Below, in pieces: positions 7,412-13,623 of a stretch of DNA of 13,966 nt. The stretch is from 2-02-FULL-62-14 sp035632555 (GTDB taxonomy: Bacteria > Nitrospirota > Nitrospiria > Nitrospirales > Nitrospiraceae): the NCBI GenBank assembly GCA_035632555.1, contig DASQGO010000107.1, positions 1 to 13,966 of the forward strand, read 5' to 3'. A program made the position numbers and the translations under genes. Each line of letters starts with the position of its first letter. The stretch's first letter is position 1. The notes under the pieces were generated by a model. It was given only the letters and a program-made list of their open reading frames with translations, did not search any database and was not told where the DNA came from.

Positions 7412-7454
7412 GCGGCGGTTTTTTGTGCACGATCATTTTCCCTGGGAGGGACGA

Positions 7455-8318
7455 GTGGCGGCAAAATTGATTGACGGAAAGGCGTTGGCGCAGTCGATCC
7501 GGGAGCGCATGGCCAAGGATATCGTCGAGCTGCATGCTAGGACCGGCGTGCGGCCCGGCCTCGCGGTGATTCTGGTCGGAGACGATCCCGCCTCGCATCT
7601 GTACGTGAAGAACAAGCAGAAGGCCTGCGATGCGGCCGGCATCTATGTGGACGAGCACAAGCTGCCGGCCTCGACGAGCCAGGCCGATTTGCTGGCCCTG
7701 ATCCAGAAGAAAAACGCCGATCCGAAGGTCCACGGCATTCTGGTCCAGCTGCCGCTGCCCAAGCACATCGACAGCAAGGTGATTCTGGATGCGGTGTCGC
7801 CCGCAAAGGACGCGGACGGATTCCATCCTTACAATCTGGGACGCCTGTTGGAGGGTAACCCGACGTTCGAGGCCTGCACGCCCAAGGGCATCATTGCGAT
7901 GATCGAATCCACCGGCACCGGCATCGAAGGCAAGCGGGCGGTGGTCGTGGGTCGCAGCAATATCGTCGGGAAACCGGTGTCGCTCATGCTGTTGCATCGC
8001 AATGCCACGGTGACCGTGTGTCATTCCAAAACGAAGGATCTGCCGGCGGTCTGCCGCGAAGCGGACATCCTTGTGGTCGCGATCGGCAAGGCCAAGTTCG
8101 TGACGGCGGACATGGTCAAGGATGGGGCGATCGTCATTGACGTCGGGACCAACCAGTTGCCGGACAAGACGTTCGTGGGGGACGTGGATTTCGGGCCTGC
8201 CAGCCAGAAGGCCGGCTGGATTTCTCCGGTGCCGGGCGGCGTCGGCCCCATGACGATCACGATGCTCCTTTATAATACCGTCGAAGCGGCCAAGCGCTTC
8301 GCCGCTGCAAAGAAATAG
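7455..8318 (+). CDS. folD: Bifunctional methylene-THF dehydrogenase/methenyl-THF cyclohydrolase
   Basis: FolD interconverts 5,10-methylene-THF, 5,10-methenyl-THF and 10-formyl-THF using NADP. GTG 7455 is the start: GGGAGGG (7444-7450) lies just upstream, and it gives 287 residues beginning MAAKLIDGKALA, the family norm. An in-frame upstream ATA/ATG extension would add an unrelated N-terminus. Catalytic Tyr50 and Lys54 (SHLYVKNKQKACDAAGI) fall at the same numbers as in E. coli. VQLPLPKHID, AKDADGFHPYNLGRL, the NADP loop VVGRSNIVGKP and the C-terminal PVPGGVGPMT are all present. metF follows after 6 bp, so the two are cotranscribed. The likely promoter is the divergent region at 7382-7411. Confidence 0.96.
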   Translation: MAAKLIDGKALAQSIRERMAKDIVELHARTGVRPGLAVILVGDDPASHLYVKNKQKACDAAGIYVDEHKLPASTSQADLLALIQKKNADPKVHGILVQLPLPKHIDSKVILDAVSPAKDADGFHPYNLGRLLEGNPTFEACTPKGIIAMIESTGTGIEGKRAVVVGRSNIVGKPVSLMLLHRNATVTVCHSKTKDLPAVCREADILVVAIGKAKFVTADMVKDGAIVIDVGTNQLPDKTFVGDVDFGPASQKAGWISPVPGGVGPMTITMLLYNTVEAAKRFAAAKK

Positions 8319-8324
8319 GATGCT

Positions 8325-9218
8325 GTGAGTACCGGTCCCCGGGAACGCCTCAAGGAGCTCCTCGACCGCGGTGAATTTGCCGTGACGGTCGAGTACAATC
8401 CGCCGAAGGGCACGAACGCCTCCGCGATCCTGGATAATGCCAAGTCGCTCATCGGCCGCGTGAGCGGCGTGAACGTCACGGACAACACCGCGGCGATCAT
8501 GCGGGCCAGCTCGCTCTCGATCTGCCGGCTGCTCTATGAGATGGGGCACGACCCCGTCATGCAGATGACCTGCCGCGACCGCAACCGGCTGGCGATTCAA
8601 TCCGATCTGCTGGGCGCGCATCTGCTGGGGATCCGGAACATTCTCTGCCTGACCGGCGACTACCCGACGGTCGGCGATCACAAGGACGCCAAGCCGGTCT
8701 ACGACCTCGATTCCGTGCAGATCATGCAATTGGTGCAGGGATTCAACGAGGGGCGGGATCTGGCCGGCAATACATTGGATGGCAAGGCCGATTTTATGAT
8801 CGGTGCGGCCGTGACTCCCGAGATGGATCCGCAGGGCCCGATGCTGGCAAAGTTCGAGGCCAAGGTGAATGCCGGTGCGAAGTTTTTCCAGACCCAGGCC
8901 ATCTACCATGCGGACCAGTTCAACTCGTTCATGAAGAAGGTCCGTCCGTTCAAGGTCAAGGTGCTGGCCGGCATCCTCTTGCTGCGTTCCGCCAAAATGG
9001 CGGAGTTCCTGAACGCCAACATCCCCGGCATCGCGGTGCCGGCCGAAATGATCGCCGAGTTGCGGGCTGCCGGCCCCAAGCGCGAGCAGGAGGTCGGGAT
9101 CGAGATTGCCGTGCGGACGATCAAGGCCGTCCGGTCGCACTGCGACGGCGTGCATGTCATGGCCCTCAAGGCAATCGACCGCCTTCCCGAAGTCCTGACG
9201 AAAGCCCAGCTCGGCTAG
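8325..9218 (+). CDS. metF: 5,10-methylenetetrahydrofolate reductase
   Basis: MetF reduces 5,10-methylene-THF to 5-methyl-THF, the methyl donor for methionine synthesis. The 297-residue protein starts at GTG 8325, 6 bp after folD, with AGGA overlapping the folD stop. The N-terminal VTVEYNPPKGTN carries Glu23, matching the catalytic Glu of the TIM-barrel family. VNVTDN, QMTCRDRNRLAIQSDLLGA, LTGDYPTVGDHKDAKPVYDLD and the substrate-side FFQTQAIYHADQF follow. The sequence resembles the short MetF forms of anaerobes and deep-branching bacteria more than the E. coli enzyme. Whether it uses NADH directly or a partner protein cannot be told; no MetV-like gene is adjacent. Its TAG stop lies in the left edge of the palindromic element that follows. 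Confidence 0.94.
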   Translation: MSTGPRERLKELLDRGEFAVTVEYNPPKGTNASAILDNAKSLIGRVSGVNVTDNTAAIMRASSLSICRLLYEMGHDPVMQMTCRDRNRLAIQSDLLGAHLLGIRNILCLTGDYPTVGDHKDAKPVYDLDSVQIMQLVQGFNEGRDLAGNTLDGKADFMIGAAVTPEMDPQGPMLAKFEAKVNAGAKFFQTQAIYHADQFNSFMKKVRPFKVKVLAGILLLRSAKMAEFLNANIPGIAVPAEMIAELRAAGPKREQEVGIEIAVRTIKAVRSHCDGVHVMALKAIDRLPEVLTKAQLG

Positions 9219-9344
9219 CAGGATGTTGAAAAAGGCCGCCAGCTTTGTTCTCGCATCGCTCGGAACTTCAACATACTGAAAAAGTATGCCTCGGTTCCTC
9301 GCTCGCTGCGGCCTCGCTGAACGGCCTTTTTGACCATCCTAGCC
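9214..9344. repeat. Palindromic intergenic repeat element, probable metF terminator
   Basis: Terminal arms at 9220-9238 and 9322-9340 are complementary over 19 positions with two mismatches (left AGGATGTTGAAAAAGGCCG). Between them lies a central hairpin CATACT-gaaaa-AGTATG (9272-9288), flanked by GGAAC/GTTCC (9262-9266 and 9294-9298), and imperfectly complementary CG-rich halves, so the whole ~120 bp can fold into one long hairpin. The arm ending cggccttttt would also act as an intrinsic terminator. From memory the text resembles an intergenic repeat family in Nitrospira genomes; the copy number cannot be checked here. No coding frame is supported inside it. Confidence 0.75.
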
Positions 9345-9401
9345 GGACACAATCGTTTATGTATTTAGATAAACTGGGTTGAGCATGGTAGGATTCCTCC
9401 C
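9345..9401 (+). promoter_or_regulatory. AT-rich leader upstream of panB
   Basis: This short stretch is distinctly AT-rich against its GC-rich surroundings and contains an inverted repeat GTTTAT (9355-9360)/ATAAAC (9369-9374). A weak -10-like TAAACT lies at 9370-9375, but no convincing -35 box accompanies it. AGGA at 9390-9393 is the panB ribosome-binding site. Since the preceding repeat probably terminates metF transcription, panB likely needs its own promoter here. Confidence 0.3.
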
Positions 9402-10196
9402 ATGGCTCGGATGACGGTTCCAGCGTTCCAGCAATATAAGCGCGAAGGCAAGAAGCTCATCCTCGTGACGGCCTATGACGCCCTGTTCACGAAGATTGCG
9501 GAGCAGGCTGGCATCGAAGCCATTCTTGTCGGCGATTCGCTTGGCGTGGTCGTCCAGGGGAAGCCGGATACGCTCTCGGTCACTATGGACGACATGCTCT
9601 ACCACGTCAGGCTGGTGGCCGGGGCGGCTCAGCGGGCACTGGTGATCGCGGACATGCCGTTCCTGTCCTACCAGGTCAGCGTGGAAGAAGCCGTGCGCAA
9701 TGCCGGGCGGCTCCTGCAGGCCGGCGCGGCGGCGGTCAAGCTCGAAGGTGGCGCAGCCGTCGTGGATCGGGTGCAGGCCATGACCCGCTTCGGCATTCCG
9801 GTCATGGGCCACCTCGGCATGATGCCGCAATCCGTGCATCGGTACGGCGGCTACAAGGTGCAGGGAAAAGAACGTACGCAGGCCGACACACTGCTCTCTG
9901 ACGCCAGGGCGTTGGAGGCGGCCGGGGCCTTTGCCATCGTGTTGGAAGCGATTCCAGCTGCGCTGGCCGGGACCGTGACCGAGTCGCTGACGATTCCCAC
10001 CATCGGCATCGGCGCCGGCGCGCACTGCGACGGGCAGGTGCTGGTGCTCTACGACCTGCTGGGCCTGTTCGACGACTTCGCGCCGAAGTTCCTCAAGCCC
10101 TATGCGCACCTCAAGGCCGACGCGCTCCAGGCGCTGCGCCGATATAAAGAGGAAGTCGAGCAGGGGAAGTACCCCACGGATTCGGAAAGCTACTAG
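9402..10196 (+). CDS. panB: 3-methyl-2-oxobutanoate (ketopantoate) hydroxymethyltransferase
   Basis: PanB transfers a hydroxymethyl group from 5,10-methylene-THF to alpha-ketoisovalerate, giving ketopantoate for pantothenate and coenzyme A. The 264-residue TIM-barrel protein has Mg2+-ligand positions Asp45 (VGDSLGVVVQG), Asp84 (IADMPFLSY) and Glu115 (KLEGG), the GHLGMMPQSVHRYGGYKVQG motif, and the general base Glu182 (IVLEAIP), followed by PTIGIGAGAHCDGQVLVLYDLLG. The ATG at 9402 has AGGA 8 nt upstream. Its substrate links it to folD and metF just upstream, and its product ultimately supplies the phosphopantetheine arm of AcpP. No panC or panD is in the window. Confidence 0.96.
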   Translation: MARMTVPAFQQYKREGKKLILVTAYDALFTKIAEQAGIEAILVGDSLGVVVQGKPDTLSVTMDDMLYHVRLVAGAAQRALVIADMPFLSYQVSVEEAVRNAGRLLQAGAAAVKLEGGAAVVDRVQAMTRFGIPVMGHLGMMPQSVHRYGGYKVQGKERTQADTLLSDARALEAAGAFAIVLEAIPAALAGTVTESLTIPTIGIGAGAHCDGQVLVLYDLLGLFDDFAPKFLKPYAHLKADALQALRRYKEEVEQGKYPTDSESY

Positions 10197-10238
10197 CTCC
10201 CTTCTCCCCGTATTTACCCGCGTTCCGGTTTGTGGTAC

Positions 10239-10256
10239 CTTTGCGCCTCTTTGCGC
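10239..10256. promoter_or_regulatory. Helically phased direct repeat upstream of pilT
   Basis: Two copies of CTTTGCGC start at 10239 and 10249, exactly 10 bp (one helical turn) apart, in the 97-bp panB-pilT gap. They lie about 40 bp before the pilT start, where a regulator could bind. No clear -35/-10 pair is visible, and a sigma-54 match was tested and does not fit. Function is speculative. Confidence 0.25.
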
Positions 10257-10293
10257 GCAGTGACGCGATTCATCCTTAGGCGGAGGACCTGTC

Positions 10294-11373
10294 ATGGCGA
10301 AGATCGACATGTTTTTTAAACTCATGAACGAGCAGGGCGCGTCGGACCTGCATCTGGTGTCCGGCCAGCAGCCGATTTTGCGTGTGCGCGGGGAAATGGA
10401 GCGGGTCAAATACGACGTGCTCAAGAACGACGAGCTCCGGGCCATGCTTTACGAGATCGCGCCGGAAGTCAAAATCAAGCAGTTCGAAGAAACCGGCGAC
10501 GTGGACTTCGGCTACGAGATTCCGGGCATGGCCCGCTATCGCGCCAACTTCTTCAATCAGAAGTATGGGTGCGCGGCGGTCTTCCGCCAGATTCCCAGCA
10601 AGGTCTTGTCGGCCGAACAGCTCGGGCTTCCGCCCATTCTGACGAAAGCGGCCATGCTGCGGAAGGGCCTGGTGCTGGTGACGGGTCCGACCGGCAGCGG
10701 CAAATCCACGACGCTGGCCGGCATCATCGACTACGCGAACAAGAACCGGAAGGATCACATCCTGACCGTCGAGGATCCCATCGAGTTCGTCCATGAGAGC
10801 CAGGGCTGCATCGTCAATCACCGTGAGGTCGGGTTGCACACGAAGTCGTTCGGGTCGGCGCTGCGCGGCGCGCTGCGCGAGGATCCCGATATCATTCTGG
10901 TCGGCGAGATGCGCGACCTGGAAACGATCCGCCTCGCGGTCGAAGCGGCGGCCACCGGCCACCTGGTGTTCGGCACGCTGCACACCACGAACGCGGCGAA
11001 GACCGTGGACCGCGTCATCGAGGTGTTCCCGGCTGAAGAGCAGGCTCAGATTCGCAACACGCTCTCCACCAGCCTCCGGATCGTCGTGGCGCAGAACCTC
11101 TTCAAGCGGGTGGACGTCAAAGGACGGTGCGCGGCGCTGGAGATTCTGGTCTGCAACAATGCCATTGCCAACCTGATCCGCGATGCAAAAACCTTCCAGA
11201 TCCCCTCCGCGATGCAGACCGGCAAGAAGCTCGGCATGCAGACCCTGGACGACGCGATCCTGGACCTGCTCAATAAGAAATGGATCGCGCCGGAGGAGGC
11301 CTATGAGAAGGCCATCGACAAGACCCGGTTCATCCCGCTCTTGAAGACGCCGCCGGACGAATTGTCCTTCTAG
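10294..11373 (+). CDS. pilT: Type IV pilus retraction ATPase PilT
   Basis: PilT is the hexameric cytoplasmic ATPase that powers type IV pilus retraction and twitching motility. The 359-residue protein has the N-terminal PAS-like domain (SDLHLVSGQQPILRVRGEM), Walker A GPTGSGKST at 131-139, the Asp box ILTVEDPIEFVH, catalytic Glu205 in the Walker B region ILVGEMRDLET, and the His box GHLVFGTLHT. The C-terminal retraction motif, AIRNLIRE in classical PilT, reads AIANLIRD at 290-297, a close variant. GGCGGAGG precedes the ATG at good spacing. It leads an operon with a second PilT-like ATPase and a receiver-like protein; no pilB, pilC or pilin gene is in the window. Confidence 0.95.
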   Translation: MAKIDMFFKLMNEQGASDLHLVSGQQPILRVRGEMERVKYDVLKNDELRAMLYEIAPEVKIKQFEETGDVDFGYEIPGMARYRANFFNQKYGCAAVFRQIPSKVLSAEQLGLPPILTKAAMLRKGLVLVTGPTGSGKSTTLAGIIDYANKNRKDHILTVEDPIEFVHESQGCIVNHREVGLHTKSFGSALRGALREDPDIILVGEMRDLETIRLAVEAAATGHLVFGTLHTTNAAKTVDRVIEVFPAEEQAQIRNTLSTSLRIVVAQNLFKRVDVKGRCAALEILVCNNAIANLIRDAKTFQIPSAMQTGKKLGMQTLDDAILDLLNKKWIAPEEAYEKAIDKTRFIPLLKTPPDELSF

Positions 11374-11413
11374 CCAGATATTGAATCAGGCCATGTGACA
11401 AGAGGACTCCGCC

Positions 11414-12595
11414 ATGAGAAAAGCTGAAATCGATCATCTGCTGGACAAAATGCTCTTCACGTTCCAGAACGTGTCGGACCTGAATATCTCGTGCAACCGC
11501 CCCCTGCAGGTCGAGTCTTCCGGGCAATTGGCCAAGGTGCCGGTCGAACCCGACATCGACTCGCTGACCCCTTTCCAGACCGAGATCTTCGCGCTCAACC
11601 TCATCGGCGGCGACCGGCGGCTGACGCGGAACCTGATCCAGCAGGGCTCCTGTGACAGTTCCTATTCGCTGGGTGATAAGGCGCGGTTCCGGGTCAACAT
11701 TTTTTCGCAGCGCGGCACCTATTCCATCATTCTGCGCAAGCTGTCCACGGTCATCCCGACGATGAAGGAATTGGGCCTGCCCAGGGCGTTTTACGAGATG
11801 CCGAAGGAAAAAAACGGCATGATCCTGGTGACCGGCGGGACCGGCAGCGGCAAGTCCACGTCCCTGGCGGGGCGGTTGCGGGAATTCAACGAAACCCAAT
11901 CCATCCATGTCGTTACGCTGGAAGATCCTGTGGAATTCGTGCATCCCAACATGAAGGCGACGTTCAACCAGCGCGAGCTGGGGAGCGATTTCGACACGTT
12001 CGCAAACGGGCTGCGCGCCGCGCTGCGGCAGGCACCGAAAATTATTCTTGTCGGCGAGATGCGGGATCGCGAAACCGTCGAGCTGGGGTTGAAAGCGTCC
12101 GAGACGGGGCATTTGGTCCTGAGCACGCTGCACACGGTGGACGCCGGACAAACGATCAACCGTATCGTCGGCATGTTCGACCAGGCCGAGGAAAAACAGA
12201 TCCGCCAGCGGCTGGCCTCGACCGTTCGCTGGATCGTGTCGCAACGGCTCGTGCCCAAGGAGGGCGGCGGGCGGCTGGCCATCCATGACATTCTGGGGAA
12301 CAACATCCGTTCGAAGGAATCCATCCTGAACGGCGAATCGGACGGGAAGACGTTTTACGAAATCCAGGAGGCGAGCGAGCCGTTCGGCATGCAGACCTTC
12401 GATCAGGCGCTGGTCAAGGCGTACAACGATGGCCTGGTGACGCCGGAAACGGCGGAGATGTATTCGACGCGCAAAGCGATCGTGCAGCGCGGGATCGACA
12501 AGATCAAGCAGACGAAGGGCCAGCAGGATCAGGGGGCCACAGGCCTCACGCTTGATAAGGAATATGGGACGGGGAAGTTTCCCAAAGCCAAGTAA
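11414..12595 (+). CDS. PilT/PilU-like secretion ATPase, divergent paralogue
   Basis: A second PilT-family hexameric ATPase, presumably acting with PilT on the pilus motor. In 393 residues it has Walker A GGTGSGKST (141-149), VVTLEDPVEFVHP, catalytic Glu215 in ILVGEMRDRET and the His box GHLVLSTLHT. It differs from PilT in several ways: the N-terminal motif is SDLNISCNRPLQVE; the stretch before Walker B is LRQAPK (205-209 RQAPK) where PilT has LREDPD; the AIRNLIRE motif is replaced by NNIRSKESILNG; and there is a polar Lys/Gln-rich C-terminal tail of about 35 residues. These suggest a PilU-like accessory role or a distinct subfamily; I leave the symbol blank. It follows pilT by 40 bp with an AAGAGGA ribosome-binding site. 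Confidence 0.88.
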   Translation: MRKAEIDHLLDKMLFTFQNVSDLNISCNRPLQVESSGQLAKVPVEPDIDSLTPFQTEIFALNLIGGDRRLTRNLIQQGSCDSSYSLGDKARFRVNIFSQRGTYSIILRKLSTVIPTMKELGLPRAFYEMPKEKNGMILVTGGTGSGKSTSLAGRLREFNETQSIHVVTLEDPVEFVHPNMKATFNQRELGSDFDTFANGLRAALRQAPKIILVGEMRDRETVELGLKASETGHLVLSTLHTVDAGQTINRIVGMFDQAEEKQIRQRLASTVRWIVSQRLVPKEGGGRLAIHDILGNNIRSKESILNGESDGKTFYEIQEASEPFGMQTFDQALVKAYNDGLVTPETAEMYSTRKAIVQRGIDKIKQTKGQQDQGATGLTLDKEYGTGKFPKAK

Positions 12596-12636
12596 GCGGA
12601 CTCGACAAGCCGTCGGGCTGCAATAGCGAGGAATCT

Positions 12637-13119
12637 ATGAGCGAGACAACAGGTCAGACTCAGTCAGGTGCAGCAATCCAAGCGAACGATGACCCGCGGC
12701 TGGCGCTGGTCTGCCTGGCTGCATCGCAACAGTTGGCGCCCGTCCAAGCGGCTCTGCAAGAGCTGGGGTACACCGTGCACGTGCCCGCTAAGCCGGAGGA
12801 GGCGCTGGAGCAGCTTGCGCAGAACCGGTACGAGCTGGTGCTGATCCACGAAGCCTACGGCGGTTCACCGGAACAGAATCAGGTGCTCAAGACGATCCAA
12901 ACGATGGCCATGCCGCTGCGTCGGCATCTGTGTGTCGGGTTGATCGGCGGACAATTCAAAACGTCCGATCACGCGATGGCCTTTGCCAGGAGCGTCCATT
13001 TCGTCGTGGCCGAATCGGATCTCGGCACGCTCAAGACGATTGCCCGGCGGGCCGTGGCCGACAACGATCACTTCTACAAGACCTTCCGCGAGTGTCTGCG
13101 CGAAGCGGGTAAAGAGTAA
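12637..13119 (+). CDS. Degenerate receiver-like protein of the pil operon
   Basis: A 160-residue protein with no firm family name. After a disordered polar N-terminus (1-20), residues 21-130 alternate strands and helices like a CheY receiver: LALVCLA, helix, YTVHVP, helix EEALEQLAQ, YELVLIHE, helix, RRHLCVGLIGG, helix, SVHFVVA. The residue at the phosphoacceptor position after strand 3 is His71 rather than Asp, the Asp pair after strand 1 is absent, and the switch Thr/Ser after strand 4 is Gly. It is therefore probably a phosphorylation-independent pseudo-receiver. The C-terminus DNDHFYKTFRECLREAGK resembles, from memory, small proteins next to pilT in deltaproteobacteria. GAGGA (12628-12632) precedes the ATG, 41 bp after the PilU-like gene, so it is likely cotranscribed. 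Confidence 0.8.
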   Translation: MSETTGQTQSGAAIQANDDPRLALVCLAASQQLAPVQAALQELGYTVHVPAKPEEALEQLAQNRYELVLIHEAYGGSPEQNQVLKTIQTMAMPLRRHLCVGLIGGQFKTSDHAMAFARSVHFVVAESDLGTLKTIARRAVADNDHFYKTFRECLREAGKE

Positions 13120-13244
13120 ATCATCCCTGCCGTCAGCACGCTATCCGTCATCGCCCGTCGTGTTCCGTATGCCGTTGAACCGGGCGGATCTGCCGCGGCA
13201 GCTGTCTGTGGGGCTGTCCGGGAGACGTGCGTAATTATGGAAAA
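13120..13244. other. Convergent intergenic spacer
   Basis: This 125-bp spacer separates the + strand pil operon from the - strand DUF4864-like gene. I see no convincing intrinsic terminator for either side. It has a 12-bp palindrome (13190-13201) with too little room for a loop and a 6-bp AT-rich inverted repeat at 13231-13248 without a T-tract. No small ORF is supported. Confidence 0.5.
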
Positions 13245-13616
13245 TTACTGGAAGGAAAAACTCTGGATGACCCAGCGGTCGCCTTCCTTGACGAGGACGT
13301 AACGGGCTTTGGTTTGCTTGGTGTCGAGGGACTCGATAGTGCCGGAGATCGTCGCGACGCCATTCTCGATCGATCGGGACCAGAACTGGCTCTTGGCACG
13401 GCCCATGACGGGGCCGTTCTTTTCGATGCGTTCCTGAAACTCTTCGGGCGCCATGGTGGTTTTGGCTTTGGTGGACAGATGGTCATAGGCTGCGGCGAAG
13501 TCGCGTTTGTCGACAGCCTGCAGCTGGGCCTCGATCACCTGCACGGCCCCGTCGATTCTGCCCCAGAACCACCACCAGGACCCGCAGATGACCACAACAA
13601 TGATCAGTCCTCTCAC
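13245..13616 (-). CDS. Membrane-anchored DUF4864-like (NTF2-type) protein
   Basis: A 123-residue protein with one N-terminal membrane helix or uncleaved signal anchor (LIIVVVICGSWWWFW, residues 4-18), followed by an extracytoplasmic alpha/beta domain: IEAQLQAVDKRDFAAAYDHLS, MAPEEFQERIEKNG, then strands ending KARYVLVKEGDRWVIQSFSF. This pattern resembles DUF4864 in the NTF2-like superfamily; no activity is known to me. The start is GTG at 13616, with GAGG a few bases upstream overlapping the queF stop; only 7 bp separate the two genes, so they form an operon. The + strand frame across it (13227-13673) is a shadow. A weak AT-rich inverted repeat (13231-13248) overlaps its stop codon. Confidence 0.75.
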   Translation of the reverse strand: MRGLIIVVVICGSWWWFWGRIDGAVQVIEAQLQAVDKRDFAAAYDHLSTKAKTTMAPEEFQERIEKNGPVMGRAKSQFWSRSIENGVATISGTIESLDTKQTKARYVLVKEGDRWVIQSFSFQ

Positions 13617-13623
13617 GGCAACC

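Noticed and set aside
6324..9155. A single 943-codon open frame on the - strand covering the NHL gene and the complement of folD and metF.
   Set aside because: The part upstream of 7301 is antisense to two clearly real genes and has low-complexity His/Arg/Gly-rich composition typical of GC-rich shadow frames; the signal peptide after GTG 7301 marks the real start.
10231..10256. Possible sigma-54 promoter (TGGTAC and TTGC) upstream of pilT.
   Set aside because: The invariant GG-N10-GC spacing is not met by the TGGTAC and the following TTGC elements.
9357..10445. 362-codon - strand frame opposite panB.
   Set aside because: Shadow of panB, whose catalytic residues are all intact on the + strand; no ribosome-binding site or motif in the antisense frame.
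13190..13201. 12-bp perfect palindrome CTGCCGCGGCAG.
   Set aside because: A few palindromes of this length are expected by chance in a window this size, and there is no loop or T-tract to make it a terminator.
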